Assembly (NCBI GenBank): GCA_902785365.1
Contig: CACZYC010000003.1
Location: 47,669-111,668 of the forward strand
Length of the DNA stretch: 64,000 bases
Direction of reading: 5' to 3'
Source: an uncultured Ruminococcus sp.
GTDB lineage: Bacteria; Bacillota; Clostridia; Oscillospirales; Acutalibacteraceae
Below the pieces are notes generated by a model that was given only the letters and a program-made list of their open reading frames with translations, ran no database searches and was not told where the DNA came from. This document shows positions 1-8,198 of the stretch, one piece after another (position 1 is the stretch's first letter; every line of letters begins with the position of its first letter). The translations under genes were made by a program, and so were the position numbers.

Positions 1-532
1 TTTGATGAGCCAGGCGGAGCATGACAAGCTCGCGAGTTCTATACTTCTTACAAATTCACATAAACTTGCCGACGATGTGAAGTCTGAGCTGGAACGCCAG
101 TCAGCGTTGCTTGAAAGAAACGAAATAATTACCGAAAGTCTTAAAAACTACGGGGCTATAATTGTATGCTCAGACATGAATCAAGCTGTTGACTTTGCTA
201 ATGAGCTTGCTCCCGAGCATCTTGAAGTTTGTTGCGCTGACGCCATGGAATATATAGGTAAACTTGATAACGCGGGTTCCGTGTTCCTTGGTAATTACAG
301 TCCTGAACCTCTCGGCGACTATTTCGCTGGTCCGAACCACGTTTTACCCACAAGCGGTACAGCCAGATTTTTCAGCCCTCTGTCTGTTGACAGCTTTGTA
401 AAGAAATCCAGTTTCATTTATTATACTGAGGACGCCTTAAAAGCTGACAGCGAGGACATAATCAGATTTGCTGATACAGAGGGACTCACCGCTCACGCCA
501 ATTCAATTAAGGTTAGATTTGAGGAAGAATAA
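1..532 (+). CDS. hisD: Histidinol dehydrogenase, C-terminal part (cut by window edge)
   Basis: Last enzyme of histidine synthesis: oxidises L-histidinol to L-histidine with two NAD+, in the cytoplasm, Zn-dependent. About 176 residues are visible, less than half of the usual ~430; the start lies before the window. Family motifs seen are SQAEHD near the left edge, ELAPEHLEV in the middle and GPNHVLPTSGTARFFS, followed by SPLSVDSF. The HD of SQAEHD and the EH of APEH correspond to active-site and Zn-ligand regions of the family. The frame runs off the left edge, so the first ATG inside the window is not a start. The TAA stop shares one base with the hisC ATG, so the genes are translationally coupled. 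Confidence 0.95.
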   Translation, partial: LMSQAEHDKLASSILLTNSHKLADDVKSELERQSALLERNEIITESLKNYGAIIVCSDMNQAVDFANELAPEHLEVCCADAMEYIGKLDNAGSVFLGNYSPEPLGDYFAGPNHVLPTSGTARFFSPLSVDSFVKKSSFIYYTEDALKADSEDIIRFADTEGLTAHANSIKVRFEEE

Positions 533-1608
533 TGTCCTATGAATTAAATGAAAAAATTAAAAATCTTGTGCCTTATGAACCTGTTTCGGGTGATTATAGT
601 ATTCGACTCGACGCTAATGAGTGCACGATGAATTACTCGGACGAACTGCTTGCTATGGTTCATAATGTGGTAGATAATCTAAACTTCAATCGTTACCCCG
701 ACCCGACATGTACCGAGCTTAGAAAGTCATTTGCAAATTTCTATGGTACAGATTATAAGAACGTCACTGTCGGTAATGGGTCGGACGAGCTTATTTTCCT
801 CATTGAATCTGCTTTTCTGAAAAAAGGCGAGAAAATGCTCGCTGTCACTCCTGATTTCAGTATGTATGAATTTTACTCAGGGATTACCGAAAATTCTTGT
901 GTTAAGTATTTTAAAAACACTGATTTGAATATTGACATTGACGCGTTGATACGAACTGTTAATGAAGATAATATCAAACTATTGATTTTTTCGAATCCCT
1001 GCAACCCCACAGGACAGGGGATAGGCAAAAACGATTGCATTAAACTTATTACTAACGTTAACGCTCTTGTAGTTCTGGATGAAGCTTATATGGACTTTTG
1101 GAGTGAGAAGGAGAGCCTTTTAAAGGACGTAAACGATTACGATAATCTTATTGTATTCCGCACTGCTTCAAAAGCTTTGGGCTCAGCCGCATTAAGACTT
1201 GGCTTTGCCGTTTCGAATGTTACCATTTCAAAAGCCATTGCCGCTGTGAAATCGCCCTATAACGTAAATTCATTATCTCAGGCGATAGGTTCTGAACTTT
1301 ATAAACAAAAAACGTTTTTAAAGGAACGTATCAATACAATTGTTGAAAATACAAAAATGTTATATAATGAGCTTGTTGAAATCAGCAAAAACACAGATAA
1401 CTTCATTGTTTATCCAACTAAAACAAACTTTGTATTTGTAAAATTATCATTCGGCAAACAACTTTGGGATTATCTCAAAGCTAATTCAATAGCCATAAGA
1501 TATATGGGCGATTATATCAGAATCACTTCAGGTACTAACGAAGAAAACAAAAAACTTATAATGGCAGTTAAACAATTTATTATGGAGAAAAATTATGCGA
1601 ACAGCTAA
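532..1608 (+). CDS. hisC: Histidinol-phosphate aminotransferase
   Basis: PLP-dependent class II aminotransferase converting imidazole-acetol phosphate plus glutamate to histidinol phosphate, cytoplasmic, step seven of histidine synthesis. Length 358 aa is normal. Visible landmarks: RLDANE near residue 25, FNRYPDP near 52, GNGSDELI (81-88), SNPCNPTG (154-161), VLDEAYMDF (181-189) and ASKALGSAALRLGF, in which Lys214 is the expected PLP Schiff-base lysine. The ATG overlaps the hisD stop by one base and the 3' end overlaps hisB by 14 bases, both typical of a tight operon. Other class II aminotransferases look similar, but position in the operon decides the call. Confidence 0.95.
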   Translation: MSYELNEKIKNLVPYEPVSGDYSIRLDANECTMNYSDELLAMVHNVVDNLNFNRYPDPTCTELRKSFANFYGTDYKNVTVGNGSDELIFLIESAFLKKGEKMLAVTPDFSMYEFYSGITENSCVKYFKNTDLNIDIDALIRTVNEDNIKLLIFSNPCNPTGQGIGKNDCIKLITNVNALVVLDEAYMDFWSEKESLLKDVNDYDNLIVFRTASKALGSAALRLGFAVSNVTISKAIAAVKSPYNVNSLSQAIGSELYKQKTFLKERINTIVENTKMLYNELVEISKNTDNFIVYPTKTNFVFVKLSFGKQLWDYLKANSIAIRYMGDYIRITSGTNEENKKLIMAVKQFIMEKNYANS

Positions 1609-2173
1609 AATTTCAAGAAAAACAAAAGAAACCGACATTGAGCTCAGCCTTAACCTTGATGGAGGAAACGTTAACGTCAATACAGGTATAGGGTTCTTTG
1701 ACCATATGCTTAATTCTTTCGCTACACACGGCGGATTCGGTTTGGAACTTAGTGTGAACGGCGACCTGAATGTTGATGACCACCACACGGTAGAGGATAC
1801 AGGCATTGTTCTCGGCAAGGCTTTTAAAGAAGCTCTCGGCGACAAAAGTTCTATTGAGCGTTTCGGAAGCTTTTATGTTCCTATGGATGAGGCGCTTTCG
1901 TTCGCTTCGATAGACGTCAGCGGAAGACCGTTCTTGGTTTTTGACGCTGAGTTCCCACAGGAAAAATGCGGTGACTACACATCGGCTTTAACAGTGGAAT
2001 TTATGAGAGCTTTTGCCTTTAACGCGGAGATTACATTGCACGTAAAAAATGTTTACGGTTCAAATTCGCACCACATTGCAGAGTCTTTATACAAGGCTGT
2101 CGCTCACGCGATGCGTCTTGCTGTAAAAAGCAATGGTTCAGGCGAAGTTTTGTCTACAAAAGGAGTTCTGTAA
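1595..2173 (+). CDS. hisB: Imidazoleglycerol-phosphate dehydratase
   Basis: Dehydrates imidazole glycerol phosphate to imidazole-acetol phosphate, the step before HisC; a Mn-dependent enzyme that assembles as a 24-mer. It is the monofunctional 192-aa form, with no N-terminal histidinol-phosphatase domain. Hallmarks are FFDHMLNSFATHGGF, DDHHTVEDTG with metal-ligand histidines and glutamate, and the second half repeat with SHHIAESLYKAVAHAM. A GGAG ribosome site lies about ten bases before the ATG inside the end of hisC. The stop codon overlaps the hisA ATG (TAATG). The histidinol-phosphate phosphatase needed for the pathway is not in this window. In many Clostridia hisH follows here; it does not. 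Confidence 0.96.
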   Translation: MRTAKISRKTKETDIELSLNLDGGNVNVNTGIGFFDHMLNSFATHGGFGLELSVNGDLNVDDHHTVEDTGIVLGKAFKEALGDKSSIERFGSFYVPMDEALSFASIDVSGRPFLVFDAEFPQEKCGDYTSALTVEFMRAFAFNAEITLHVKNVYGSNSHHIAESLYKAVAHAMRLAVKSNGSGEVLSTKGVL

Positions 2174-2889
2174 TGATTATTTTGCCTGCTATTGATATAA
2201 TTGACGGCAATTGCGTCCGACTGTTCAAAGGCGATTATTCAACTGTATCCAGGGTAGCTGACGACCCTTACGAGGTCGCTCAGAGCTTTGTTAACGCGGG
2301 CGCCGAGTGGATGCATATGGTTGATCTCGACGGTGCCAAGGATGGAAAACTGATTAATTCCGAACTGATTATAGATATCGCCAAATCTTTTAACATTAAA
2401 GTTGAAGTCGGCGGCGGTATTAGAAATATGGACAGGATTGAACATTACCTTGATAACGGCGTTTCTCGTGTTATTTTGGGTTCAGCCGCTGTCAACGACC
2501 AGCAATTTGTTATCGACGCTGTCAATAACTTTGATTCTCAGATTGCGGTCGGCATAGACGCTAAAGACGGCATAGTCCGCGCTCAGGGCTGGACAGATAA
2601 GTCAGAGATTAACTACCTCAGCCTTGCTAAACAGATGGAAAGCATCGGTGTAAGGACAATTATCTTTACCGATATCGACCAGGACGGTACTTTATCAGGA
2701 CCTAATCTTAATCAACTCGACAAGCTTGCGAACAGTGTTGGCTGCGATGTGGTAGCCAGCGGTGGCGTGTCAAATATTAAAGATATTATTAATTTAAAAT
2801 CATTAAATATTTACGGAGCAATCACGGGCAAAGCTATATATACAGGCGACCTTGACTTAGCTCAGGCAATCCAGTTAGCGGGTAAATAA
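2173..2889 (+). CDS. hisA: ProFAR isomerase HisA
   Basis: Isomerises phosphoribosylformimino-AICAR phosphate to the open-chain form (PRFAR), which HisH/HisF then use. The 238-aa protein is a half-barrel-duplicated TIM barrel. It opens with [19 protein letters not shown], where Asp8 is the general base, and carries the second catalytic Asp in GIDAKDG. Phosphate loops are GGGIR and VASGGVS. The motif [16 protein letters not shown] distinguishes HisA from the paralogue HisF. It overlaps hisB by one base and hisI follows after one base. hisF, usually next, is missing here. Confidence 0.95.
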   Translation: MIILPAIDIIDGNCVRLFKGDYSTVSRVADDPYEVAQSFVNAGAEWMHMVDLDGAKDGKLINSELIIDIAKSFNIKVEVGGGIRNMDRIEHYLDNGVSRVILGSAAVNDQQFVIDAVNNFDSQIAVGIDAKDGIVRAQGWTDKSEINYLSLAKQMESIGVRTIIFTDIDQDGTLSGPNLNQLDKLANSVGCDVVASGGVSNIKDIINLKSLNIYGAITGKAIYTGDLDLAQAIQLAGK

Positions 2890-2890
2890 T

Positions 2891-3211
2891 ATGGATTTGG
2901 AAAAATACTTTAAAAAATCGGACTTAATCCCTGCAATCGTACAGGAAAAAGCAACGGGCGAGGTCCTTATGCTTGCGTATATGAATCGTGAATCGTTGCA
3001 AAAAACACTGGAGACTGGCTTTACCTGGTTCTATTCACGCAGTCGTCAGGAGCTCTGGAACAAAGGCGCGACATCGGGACATTTTCAGAAGGTTATAGAA
3101 ATCTTCTCCGATTGCGATGATGACACTTTACTTTTACTCGTTGAGCAGACAGGCGCCGCGTGCCACACAGGAAATCACTCCTGTTTTTATACGAAAATAA
3201 AAAAAATCTGA
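2891..3211 (+). CDS. hisI: Phosphoribosyl-AMP cyclohydrolase
   Basis: Zn/Mg-dependent enzyme that opens the adenine ring of PR-AMP in the third step of histidine synthesis. At 106 aa it is the stand-alone cyclohydrolase, not a HisIE fusion. It shows the diagnostic [17 protein letters not shown], the DCDDDTLL metal site and the [10 protein letters not shown] segment with its zinc cysteines. The start is one base after the hisA stop, with only a weak ribosome site inside hisA, so coupling is likely. HisE follows nine bases later as a separate protein. Confidence 0.96.
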   Translation: MDLEKYFKKSDLIPAIVQEKATGEVLMLAYMNRESLQKTLETGFTWFYSRSRQELWNKGATSGHFQKVIEIFSDCDDDTLLLLVEQTGAACHTGNHSCFYTKIKKI

Positions 3212-3220
3212 GGTAAATTT

Positions 3221-3550
3221 ATGGATGATAAGGTTTTAGAAGCGCTGTACAACACAGTGCTCAATCGCAAAGAAAATAAGCAAGAGGGTTCTTATACCTG
3301 TTATCTGTTCGAAAAAGGACTCGACAAAATACTGAAGAAAGTCGGTGAGGAGTGCAGCGAAACTATTATAGCCGCCAAAAACAACGATAATAGCGAAACT
3401 GTCTATGAAATCTCCGACCTCATCTATCATCTTATGGTTATGATGGTTGAACAGGGCATTTCTCTTGACGAAGTCCTGACAGAACTTGACAAACGAAGCG
3501 AAAAGACGGGAAATCTTAAAAAATTTCACGAAGTAGATAAGAATACATAA
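3221..3550 (+). CDS. hisE: Phosphoribosyl-ATP pyrophosphatase
   Basis: Hydrolyses PR-ATP to PR-AMP and pyrophosphate, the second step of histidine synthesis. The 109-aa all-alpha protein belongs to the MazG/HisE superfamily. The segment [16 protein letters not shown] and the following [13 protein letters not shown] supply the paired acidic metal-binding helices. A GAGGTAA ribosome site sits six bases before the ATG. This is the last gene of the his operon: a rho-independent terminator begins seven bases after the stop. Confidence 0.95.
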   Translation: MDDKVLEALYNTVLNRKENKQEGSYTCYLFEKGLDKILKKVGEECSETIIAAKNNDNSETVYEISDLIYHLMVMMVEQGISLDEVLTELDKRSEKTGNLKKFHEVDKNT

Positions 3551-3556
3551 AAAACA

Positions 3557-3580
3557 CCCACTATTTATTAGTGGGTTTTA
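3557..3580 (+). terminator. Terminator of the his operon
   Basis: Seven-base-pair stem CCCACTA/TAGTGGG with a five-base loop, followed by TTTTA. It sits between the hisE stop and the mtaB start. Confidence 0.8.
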
Positions 3581-3594
3581 AATTAGGGTATGTT

Positions 3595-4887
3595 ATGACA
3601 TTTAATATAATTACACTCGGATGTAAGGTTAATCAGTACGAAAGCCAGGTTATGACCGAGCTTTTACGTTCCAACGGCTTTAGTTTGTCCGATAATCGGG
3701 ATAAAGCCGATATTACAATTATTAACACTTGCACTGTTACCTCTGTAACTGACGCCAAAAACAGAAAAATAATTCATAAAGCACGGCGAAATAACCCTGA
3801 CGGAATAATAATTCTTACCGGCTGTATGCCTCAGGCTTTTCCTGACAGAATCAGCGATTTTGATGGCTGTGATATTGTTTTGGGGAACAAGCGAAGAAAA
3901 CAGCTCGTAGAAGCTATAAATGAGTTTTTAACTAATCATCATCAAATCGTCAGAATAGAGGAACATGACAATAACAACGCTGAATACGAAAGCGTTACAG
4001 TCAATAACTTTGACGGTCATACTCGCGCTTTTGTTAAAATCGAGGATGGCTGCAACCGTTTTTGCTCATATTGTATCATTCCTTACGCAAGAGGAAGGGT
4101 TAGGAGCAAAAATCCCGAAGATTTAAGAAAAGAAATTGACGCTCTGACTAAAAAAGGCTATAAGGAAATTGTACTTGTGGGTATTAATCTTTCAGTTTAC
4201 GGTCAGGGGGAGGACTTTAATCTTGCCGACGCAGTCGATATAGTATGCTCTTTTGATGAAATAAAACGAGTTCGTCTCGGTTCGTTTGAACCTGAAATGA
4301 TGTATGAGGAGTTAATAGAGCGTTTTTCTAAACAAAAAAAGTTTTGCCCTCAGTTTCACCTTTCCTTACAGAGCGGCTGTAACGCTACACTCAAGCGTAT
4401 GCGAAGACAATATAATCAGGATGATTATATGAAGATAGTTAATTCTCTACGCGATCATTTTGATAACCCGTCAATCACTACTGACGTTATGGTAGGCTTT
4501 GCAGGCGAGACTGACGAAGAATTTAACGAAAGTCTTGAATTTGTGAAAAAAATAGGTTTTTCTAAAGTTCACGTTTTCCCGTATTCGCGCCGTAAAGGAA
4601 CTTCAGCCGACAAACTCGACAATCATATTGAGCCCAAGGTGAAAGATATTCGTTCCAAGAAGATGATTGAAGAATGTAATAAACTTCGCAAAACATTCCT
4701 TGAATCACAGGTGGGACGAGTTGAACCTGTACTTATCGAACGATTACGCAACGGAGAATACTATGAGGGCTATACTATGAACTATACGCCAATCAGAGTG
4801 TATTCCGATAAAAAACTCACGGGCGAAATTGTTGATGTAATAATATCAAAAGCTGTTGATGATTACTGCATCGGCGAGCTAATTTAA
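3595..4887 (+). CDS. mtaB: tRNA t6A37 methylthiotransferase MtaB
   Basis: Radical SAM methylthiotransferase that converts t6A37 to ms2t6A37 in ANN-decoding tRNAs. Domain order in the 430-aa product: N-terminal UPF0004 domain with cluster-binding cysteines Cys10 (TLGCKVNQYES), Cys46 and Cys77; radical SAM core with CNRFCSYC (Cys153, Cys157, Cys160); C-terminal TRAM-like RNA-binding domain. The LGCKVNQYES signature separates MtaB from MiaB and RimO. I chose the ATG at 3595; an in-frame GTG at 3571 lies inside the his terminator stem. The 3' end overlaps the convergent downstream gene by nine bases. Confidence 0.93.
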   Translation: MTFNIITLGCKVNQYESQVMTELLRSNGFSLSDNRDKADITIINTCTVTSVTDAKNRKIIHKARRNNPDGIIILTGCMPQAFPDRISDFDGCDIVLGNKRRKQLVEAINEFLTNHHQIVRIEEHDNNNAEYESVTVNNFDGHTRAFVKIEDGCNRFCSYCIIPYARGRVRSKNPEDLRKEIDALTKKGYKEIVLVGINLSVYGQGEDFNLADAVDIVCSFDEIKRVRLGSFEPEMMYEELIERFSKQKKFCPQFHLSLQSGCNATLKRMRRQYNQDDYMKIVNSLRDHFDNPSITTDVMVGFAGETDEEFNESLEFVKKIGFSKVHVFPYSRRKGTSADKLDNHIEPKVKDIRSKKMIEECNKLRKTFLESQVGRVEPVLIERLRNGEYYEGYTMNYTPIRVYSDKKLTGEIVDVIISKAVDDYCIGELI

Positions 4888-6069
4888 CTCTTTTATGAGA
4901 TTGCTCACTTCTTTTACCGCTTCATTTCTGACAAGGTCAGCCCAGCTGTAAAACATAAAGCCTTTTAGTTTATTTTTTCGTATCAGCTTTAGTTCTTTTT
5001 TAAGGATATCAGTTTTATTGTTCCACGTTCCCGAGTCGCTGTCCGTACCTGTTTTGTAACCCGCCAATCCGATATATAATGTAACAGATTTATCGTATTC
5101 CAAAGACTGCCACTTTTTCAGCGCGTTGCTAAATGTCAACGCGGGATTATCAAGGCTGTAATACAGCTGAGGACAAATATAATCGAGATATCCGTAATCG
5201 GAACACCAGCTCTTAACGTCAGCGTACATACCATAGTCATTATCAATATTTCCTTGTGGAGAGATTCCGAATAGTTTGCCGTAATTATGGCAGATATTAA
5301 AACAATCCGCTACAAGCACATTTACATTTGCCATACGCCACTCGTCAAGAGGTAAAGCATTTGTTTTAGCTTTCTTCTTATAGCTTTGATACTGCTTATT
5401 GTCAAAGTTCTTTTCATCAGTCGGGTAGAAATAGTCGTCAAACTGCACTCCGTCAATGTCATAGTTTTTTACTATTTCATTAACTCCGTTCTCTATCAGA
5501 TTTCGGACGTTTTTCAAAGCGGGGTTGAGGTATATTCCGCCGTCAACTTCTACTCCTAAACTTTTGTCTTTAATATAAGGGTTTTCTTTTGATAGTTTTA
5601 ATTCACCCTTATTCTTTACTCTATACGGATTGATCCACGCGTGGATTTTTAATCCAATCTTATGTGTGTACTCCGTCATATATTTTAACGCGTCATATTC
5701 AACGCTTTTGCCTTGACTGCCAGATAAAATGTGTGAGTATGGATAATAATCAGAGCGGTACAAAGCGTCTGAAAATGGTCTTACGTGGACAATAAGTGTA
5801 TTAAACTTGTCTTTTTTTGCCATATCGGCTATTTTATTAAACTTAGCCTTGAAACTTTTATACGTATAATCTGTGTTGCTCATATTTAGATCCATATACG
5901 TTACCCAAAGTCCCCGCATTTCTTCTTTTGGAACTGATACAACCTCAACGGCTTTTTGTTTTTTTGCTTTAGTTGTCGGTCTATGGTCGGTATGTGTTAA
6001 CGCTATTAAGGCAATAAGTATACATATCGACAGAATAATAGGAAGATTATTTTTTATTTTACTTTTCAT
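4879..6069 (-). CDS. Membrane-anchored GHL10-type glycoside hydrolase-like protein
   Basis: Exported protein of the GHL10/DUF187 group (YngK-like), a TIM-barrel family thought to act on polysaccharide or peptidoglycan at the cell surface; the substrate is unknown. The 396-aa product has a basic N-terminus and one hydrophobic segment (about residues 9-25, signal peptide or anchor), then a short Lys-rich linker. The catalytic-type domain starts at EMRGLWVTYMDL near residue 50 and contains HAWINPYRV, DGVQFDDYFYP and GISPQGNIDNDYG. The acidic residues in DGVQFDDYFYP are plausible catalytic residues. A clear GAGGTA ribosome site precedes the ATG. It is divergent from the DUF1294 gene with only 12 bases between starts. 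Confidence 0.8.
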   Translation of the reverse strand: MKSKIKNNLPIILSICILIALIALTHTDHRPTTKAKKQKAVEVVSVPKEEMRGLWVTYMDLNMSNTDYTYKSFKAKFNKIADMAKKDKFNTLIVHVRPFSDALYRSDYYPYSHILSGSQGKSVEYDALKYMTEYTHKIGLKIHAWINPYRVKNKGELKLSKENPYIKDKSLGVEVDGGIYLNPALKNVRNLIENGVNEIVKNYDIDGVQFDDYFYPTDEKNFDNKQYQSYKKKAKTNALPLDEWRMANVNVLVADCFNICHNYGKLFGISPQGNIDNDYGMYADVKSWCSDYGYLDYICPQLYYSLDNPALTFSNALKKWQSLEYDKSVTLYIGLAGYKTGTDSDSGTWNNKTDILKKELKLIRKNKLKGFMFYSWADLVRNEAVKEVSNLIKELN

Positions 6070-6081
6070 TTTTACCTCATT

Positions 6082-6351
6082 ATGTTTTATATTATTTTAT
6101 ATTTTATAATCATCAGTTTAATTGCTATTATAATTACAATAACAGATAAATACAAAGCTATTCATCACAAATGGAGAATCAGTGAATCCGCTTTACTTAT
6201 AGTTTCCGCGCTCGGCGGAGGCGCAGCAATGTATGTGACAATGCTCATTATCCGCCATAAAACCCAAAAACTCAAATTTATGTTGGGTATACCCTTGATT
6301 ATAGTTTTAGAGCTGATAATAGTTCTTTTGGTACTTAATTATGTCTGCTAA
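6082..6351 (+). CDS. Small DUF1294 membrane protein
   Basis: An 89-aa integral membrane protein matching the DUF1294 pattern: an N-terminal transmembrane helix, a cytoplasmic segment TDKYKAIHHKWRISESALL, a Gly-rich helix beginning ALGGGAAMYVTMLIIRHKT, then a C-terminal helix. No biochemical role is known for the family. The ATG has no clear ribosome site, because the 12-base gap carries the ribosome site of the opposite gene. Its 3' end overlaps the pseudouridine synthase by 11 bases. Confidence 0.7.
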   Translation: MFYIILYFIIISLIAIIITITDKYKAIHHKWRISESALLIVSALGGGAAMYVTMLIIRHKTQKLKFMLGIPLIIVLELIIVLLVLNYVC

Positions 6352-7213
6352 ACAATTGAAATTCACAGTTCCCGACGATTGCGACGGGATGAAAGCCCAA
6401 ACCTTTCTTCGAAAGCGCTGTAATGTTTCCGCTCGTATAATAACACTGTTAAAGCGAGAAAAAAGCGGAATTTTAAGGAACGGCGAAAACTTAAAAACAA
6501 TTGAAACACTTCACAGCGGTGATGAGATTACTCTTAATCTCCCACATGACAAAAATAAAATCACCCCGATGAAGGGTGATTTGAATATAGTATATGAGGA
6601 TGATTATTTAATAGCCGTCGATAAACCGTGGAATATGCCTGTTCATCCGACCAAGGTGCATCAAGAAGATACATTAGCTAATATACTTAAATATATTCAG
6701 GAACAAAAAGGGGAGAGCTACACATTCAGAGCTGTCAACCGTCTGGACAAGGATACTTCCGGTGTTGTTCTTATTGCTAAGGATAAGTACACCGCGACCG
6801 CGCTGCAATGTAATGTAAGTAAAACTTATATCGCTGTATGTGAAGGCGAAATCAAGCACAGAGGTACAATAGATAAACCTATAAGACTGCTTGACGGACA
6901 TACAGTCCAACGCACTGTTGCTGATGACGGAAAATCAGCAGTTACACATTATTCTCCAATAAAATCTGATGGTTCTCATACAATGCTTAAAATAACTCTT
7001 GAAACAGGCAGAACTCATCAAATCCGTTGTCATTTGTCGAGTATAGGTCATCCTTTAGCGGGAGATGATATGTATGGCGGCTCGCTTGAATTTATCAGCC
7101 GACAAGCTCTTCATTGTTTAAGCGTTGAGTTTATTCATCCTATTACTACCGAGAAAGTCAATATAATTACCGATCTTCCGCAAGATATTGAAAACATTAT
7201 AAAGGGACTGTAA
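6341..7213 (+). CDS. RluA-family pseudouridine synthase
   Basis: Converts specific uridines in rRNA or tRNA to pseudouridine. The 290-aa product has an N-terminal S4-like RNA-binding region (about 1-75) and the RluA catalytic domain with VNRLDKDTSGVVLIAK, whose Asp is the nucleophile. The later motifs LETGRTHQIRCHLSSIGHPL and GDDMYGG are also family hallmarks. The exact target (RluD-, RluC- or RluA-like) cannot be told from sequence alone. It overlaps DUF1294 upstream, and its stop lies within a terminator hairpin. Confidence 0.88.
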   Translation: MSAKQLKFTVPDDCDGMKAQTFLRKRCNVSARIITLLKREKSGILRNGENLKTIETLHSGDEITLNLPHDKNKITPMKGDLNIVYEDDYLIAVDKPWNMPVHPTKVHQEDTLANILKYIQEQKGESYTFRAVNRLDKDTSGVVLIAKDKYTATALQCNVSKTYIAVCEGEIKHRGTIDKPIRLLDGHTVQRTVADDGKSAVTHYSPIKSDGSHTMLKITLETGRTHQIRCHLSSIGHPLAGDDMYGGSLEFISRQALHCLSVEFIHPITTEKVNIITDLPQDIENIIKGL

Positions 7214-7228
7214 AGTCCCTTTTATATT
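7201..7228 (+). terminator. Terminator of the pseudouridine synthase gene
   Basis: Nine-base stem AAAGGGACT/AGTCCCTTT with loop GTAA, followed by a T-rich run. The hairpin includes the last codons and the TAA stop. Confidence 0.75.
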
Positions 7229-7638
7229 TTAATATTTTTCTTTTTGTTAACTCCAAGCACTCCGCCTAAACCACCGAACAGTACCAGTACAATTAACTTG
7301 ATTAATGTAATTATTGTAATCGTCCCGACTGACTGACTTAATCCTATAATTAAAATAATAGCAAAAACAATAAAACCTGACAGCGCTCCTACTGCCAAAC
7401 CCGATTTTTGGTTTATTCTTCCGGCTATATATCCTCCGATCAGACCGCCTACTCCTAAAAACGCCGCCGATATGTAGTTAATCGCATCAGTAGGATATTT
7501 ATTTGTAATCGTTAACACGAACGAAAAGATTATAGTCAATATAGTAACTGATACAATATTACACAATACACCGAAAACAATACTCTTAAACAGTTTTGAG
7601 TCTATTGATTTACCTTTATTTGAAATGAAATTTTTCAT
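7222..7638 (-). CDS. TIGR04086 family membrane protein
   Basis: Small integral membrane protein of unknown function, of the TIGR04086 (DUF3792) family found next to yajC in Clostridia. About 138 aa with four hydrophobic segments, two of them Gly-rich (AAFLGVGGLIGGYIAG and VLFGGLGGVLGV). I use the ATG at 7638, preceded at eight bases by GGGGG; an upstream ATG at 7656 would put the ribosome site inside the reading frame. That ribosome site is the 3' arm of a 15-bp hairpin (7646-7680), so translation may depend on its opening. Last gene of the leftward queA-tgt-yajC group. Confidence 0.65.
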   Translation of the reverse strand: MKNFISNKGKSIDSKLFKSIVFGVLCNIVSVTILTIIFSFVLTITNKYPTDAINYISAAFLGVGGLIGGYIAGRINQKSGLAVGALSGFIVFAIILIIGLSQSVGTITIITLIKLIVLVLFGGLGGVLGVNKKKNIKI

Positions 7639-7645
7639 AAATAAT

Positions 7646-7680
7646 CCCCCGAACATAATCTATATGATTATATTCGGGGG
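7646..7680 (-). promoter_or_regulatory. 15-bp hairpin masking the ribosome site of the TIGR04086 gene
   Basis: On the minus strand, arms CCCCCGAATATAATC and GATTATGTTCGGGGG pair over 15 positions with one G-U pair and a five-base loop. The GGGGG of the 3' arm is the ribosome-binding site of the next gene, whose ATG is eight bases away. The following ATTATTTA is only a weak U tract, so it may be a partial terminator, an attenuator or an RNA processing barrier between yajC and its neighbour. Confidence 0.6.
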
Positions 7681-7700
7681 TAATCTTATTTATTACAATA

Positions 7701-8096
7701 TTATTGTTCGTCTTTCTTCTTAAACAGACCTGAGAAAAGACCTTTCTTCTCGGTATTCTTCACAACAGGATTTCCGTCGTGAGTATCCACAGAAGAAATA
7801 CACCATTTTTTCATCTTCATTTTATTTCTGTCGGAACCTGTTTCAATAACGATAACATCCTCGTCATCTTTAACAGCAACAACACGTCCCATGATTCCAC
7901 CGATTGTTGTTACCTCGTCGCCGATTTCAATGCTGTTTCTGAGTTCCGCTTCTTCTTTCTTCTTCTTTGAGTTAGGTCTGATGAGGAAGAAGTAAAGCGC
8001 TCCGAAAATAGCGACATAAATAATTATAATAAATACCATCGAAAAATTACCCTGACCGCCTGCTGCCTGGTCGAGAGTATGTAAATATCCGTTCAT
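7701..8096 (-). CDS. yajC: Sec translocase accessory subunit YajC
   Basis: Single-pass membrane protein associated with SecDF-YidC and SecYEG. The 131-aa product has a short exterior N-terminus, one transmembrane helix (about 19-39, ending FFLIRPNSKKKKEE) and a cytoplasmic domain with IEIGDEVTTIGGIMGRV, the family signature. The C-terminus (residues ~105-131) is a Lys-rich tail. An AAGGA ribosome site precedes the ATG. It follows tgt on the same strand, the conserved queA-tgt-yajC order of many bacteria; secDF is not present here. Confidence 0.92.
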   Translation of the reverse strand: MNGYLHTLDQAAGGQGNFSMVFIIIIYVAIFGALYFFLIRPNSKKKKEEAELRNSIEIGDEVTTIGGIMGRVVAVKDDEDVIVIETGSDRNKMKMKKWCISSVDTHDGNPVVKNTEKKGLFSGLFKKKDEQ

Positions 8097-8198
8097 AATA
8101 ATAGTCCTTTCTTTTGTTGTCTTTAACCTAAGACAGTATAGCAGAAATAGCCGTGAGTTGCAAGCTAAAAAAGCTAAATAATCAACTTTTGATTGATT

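Noticed and set aside
3571..3594. GTG start for mtaB
   Set aside because: It lies in the his terminator stem and adds eight residues not expected before the family start MTFNIITLGC.
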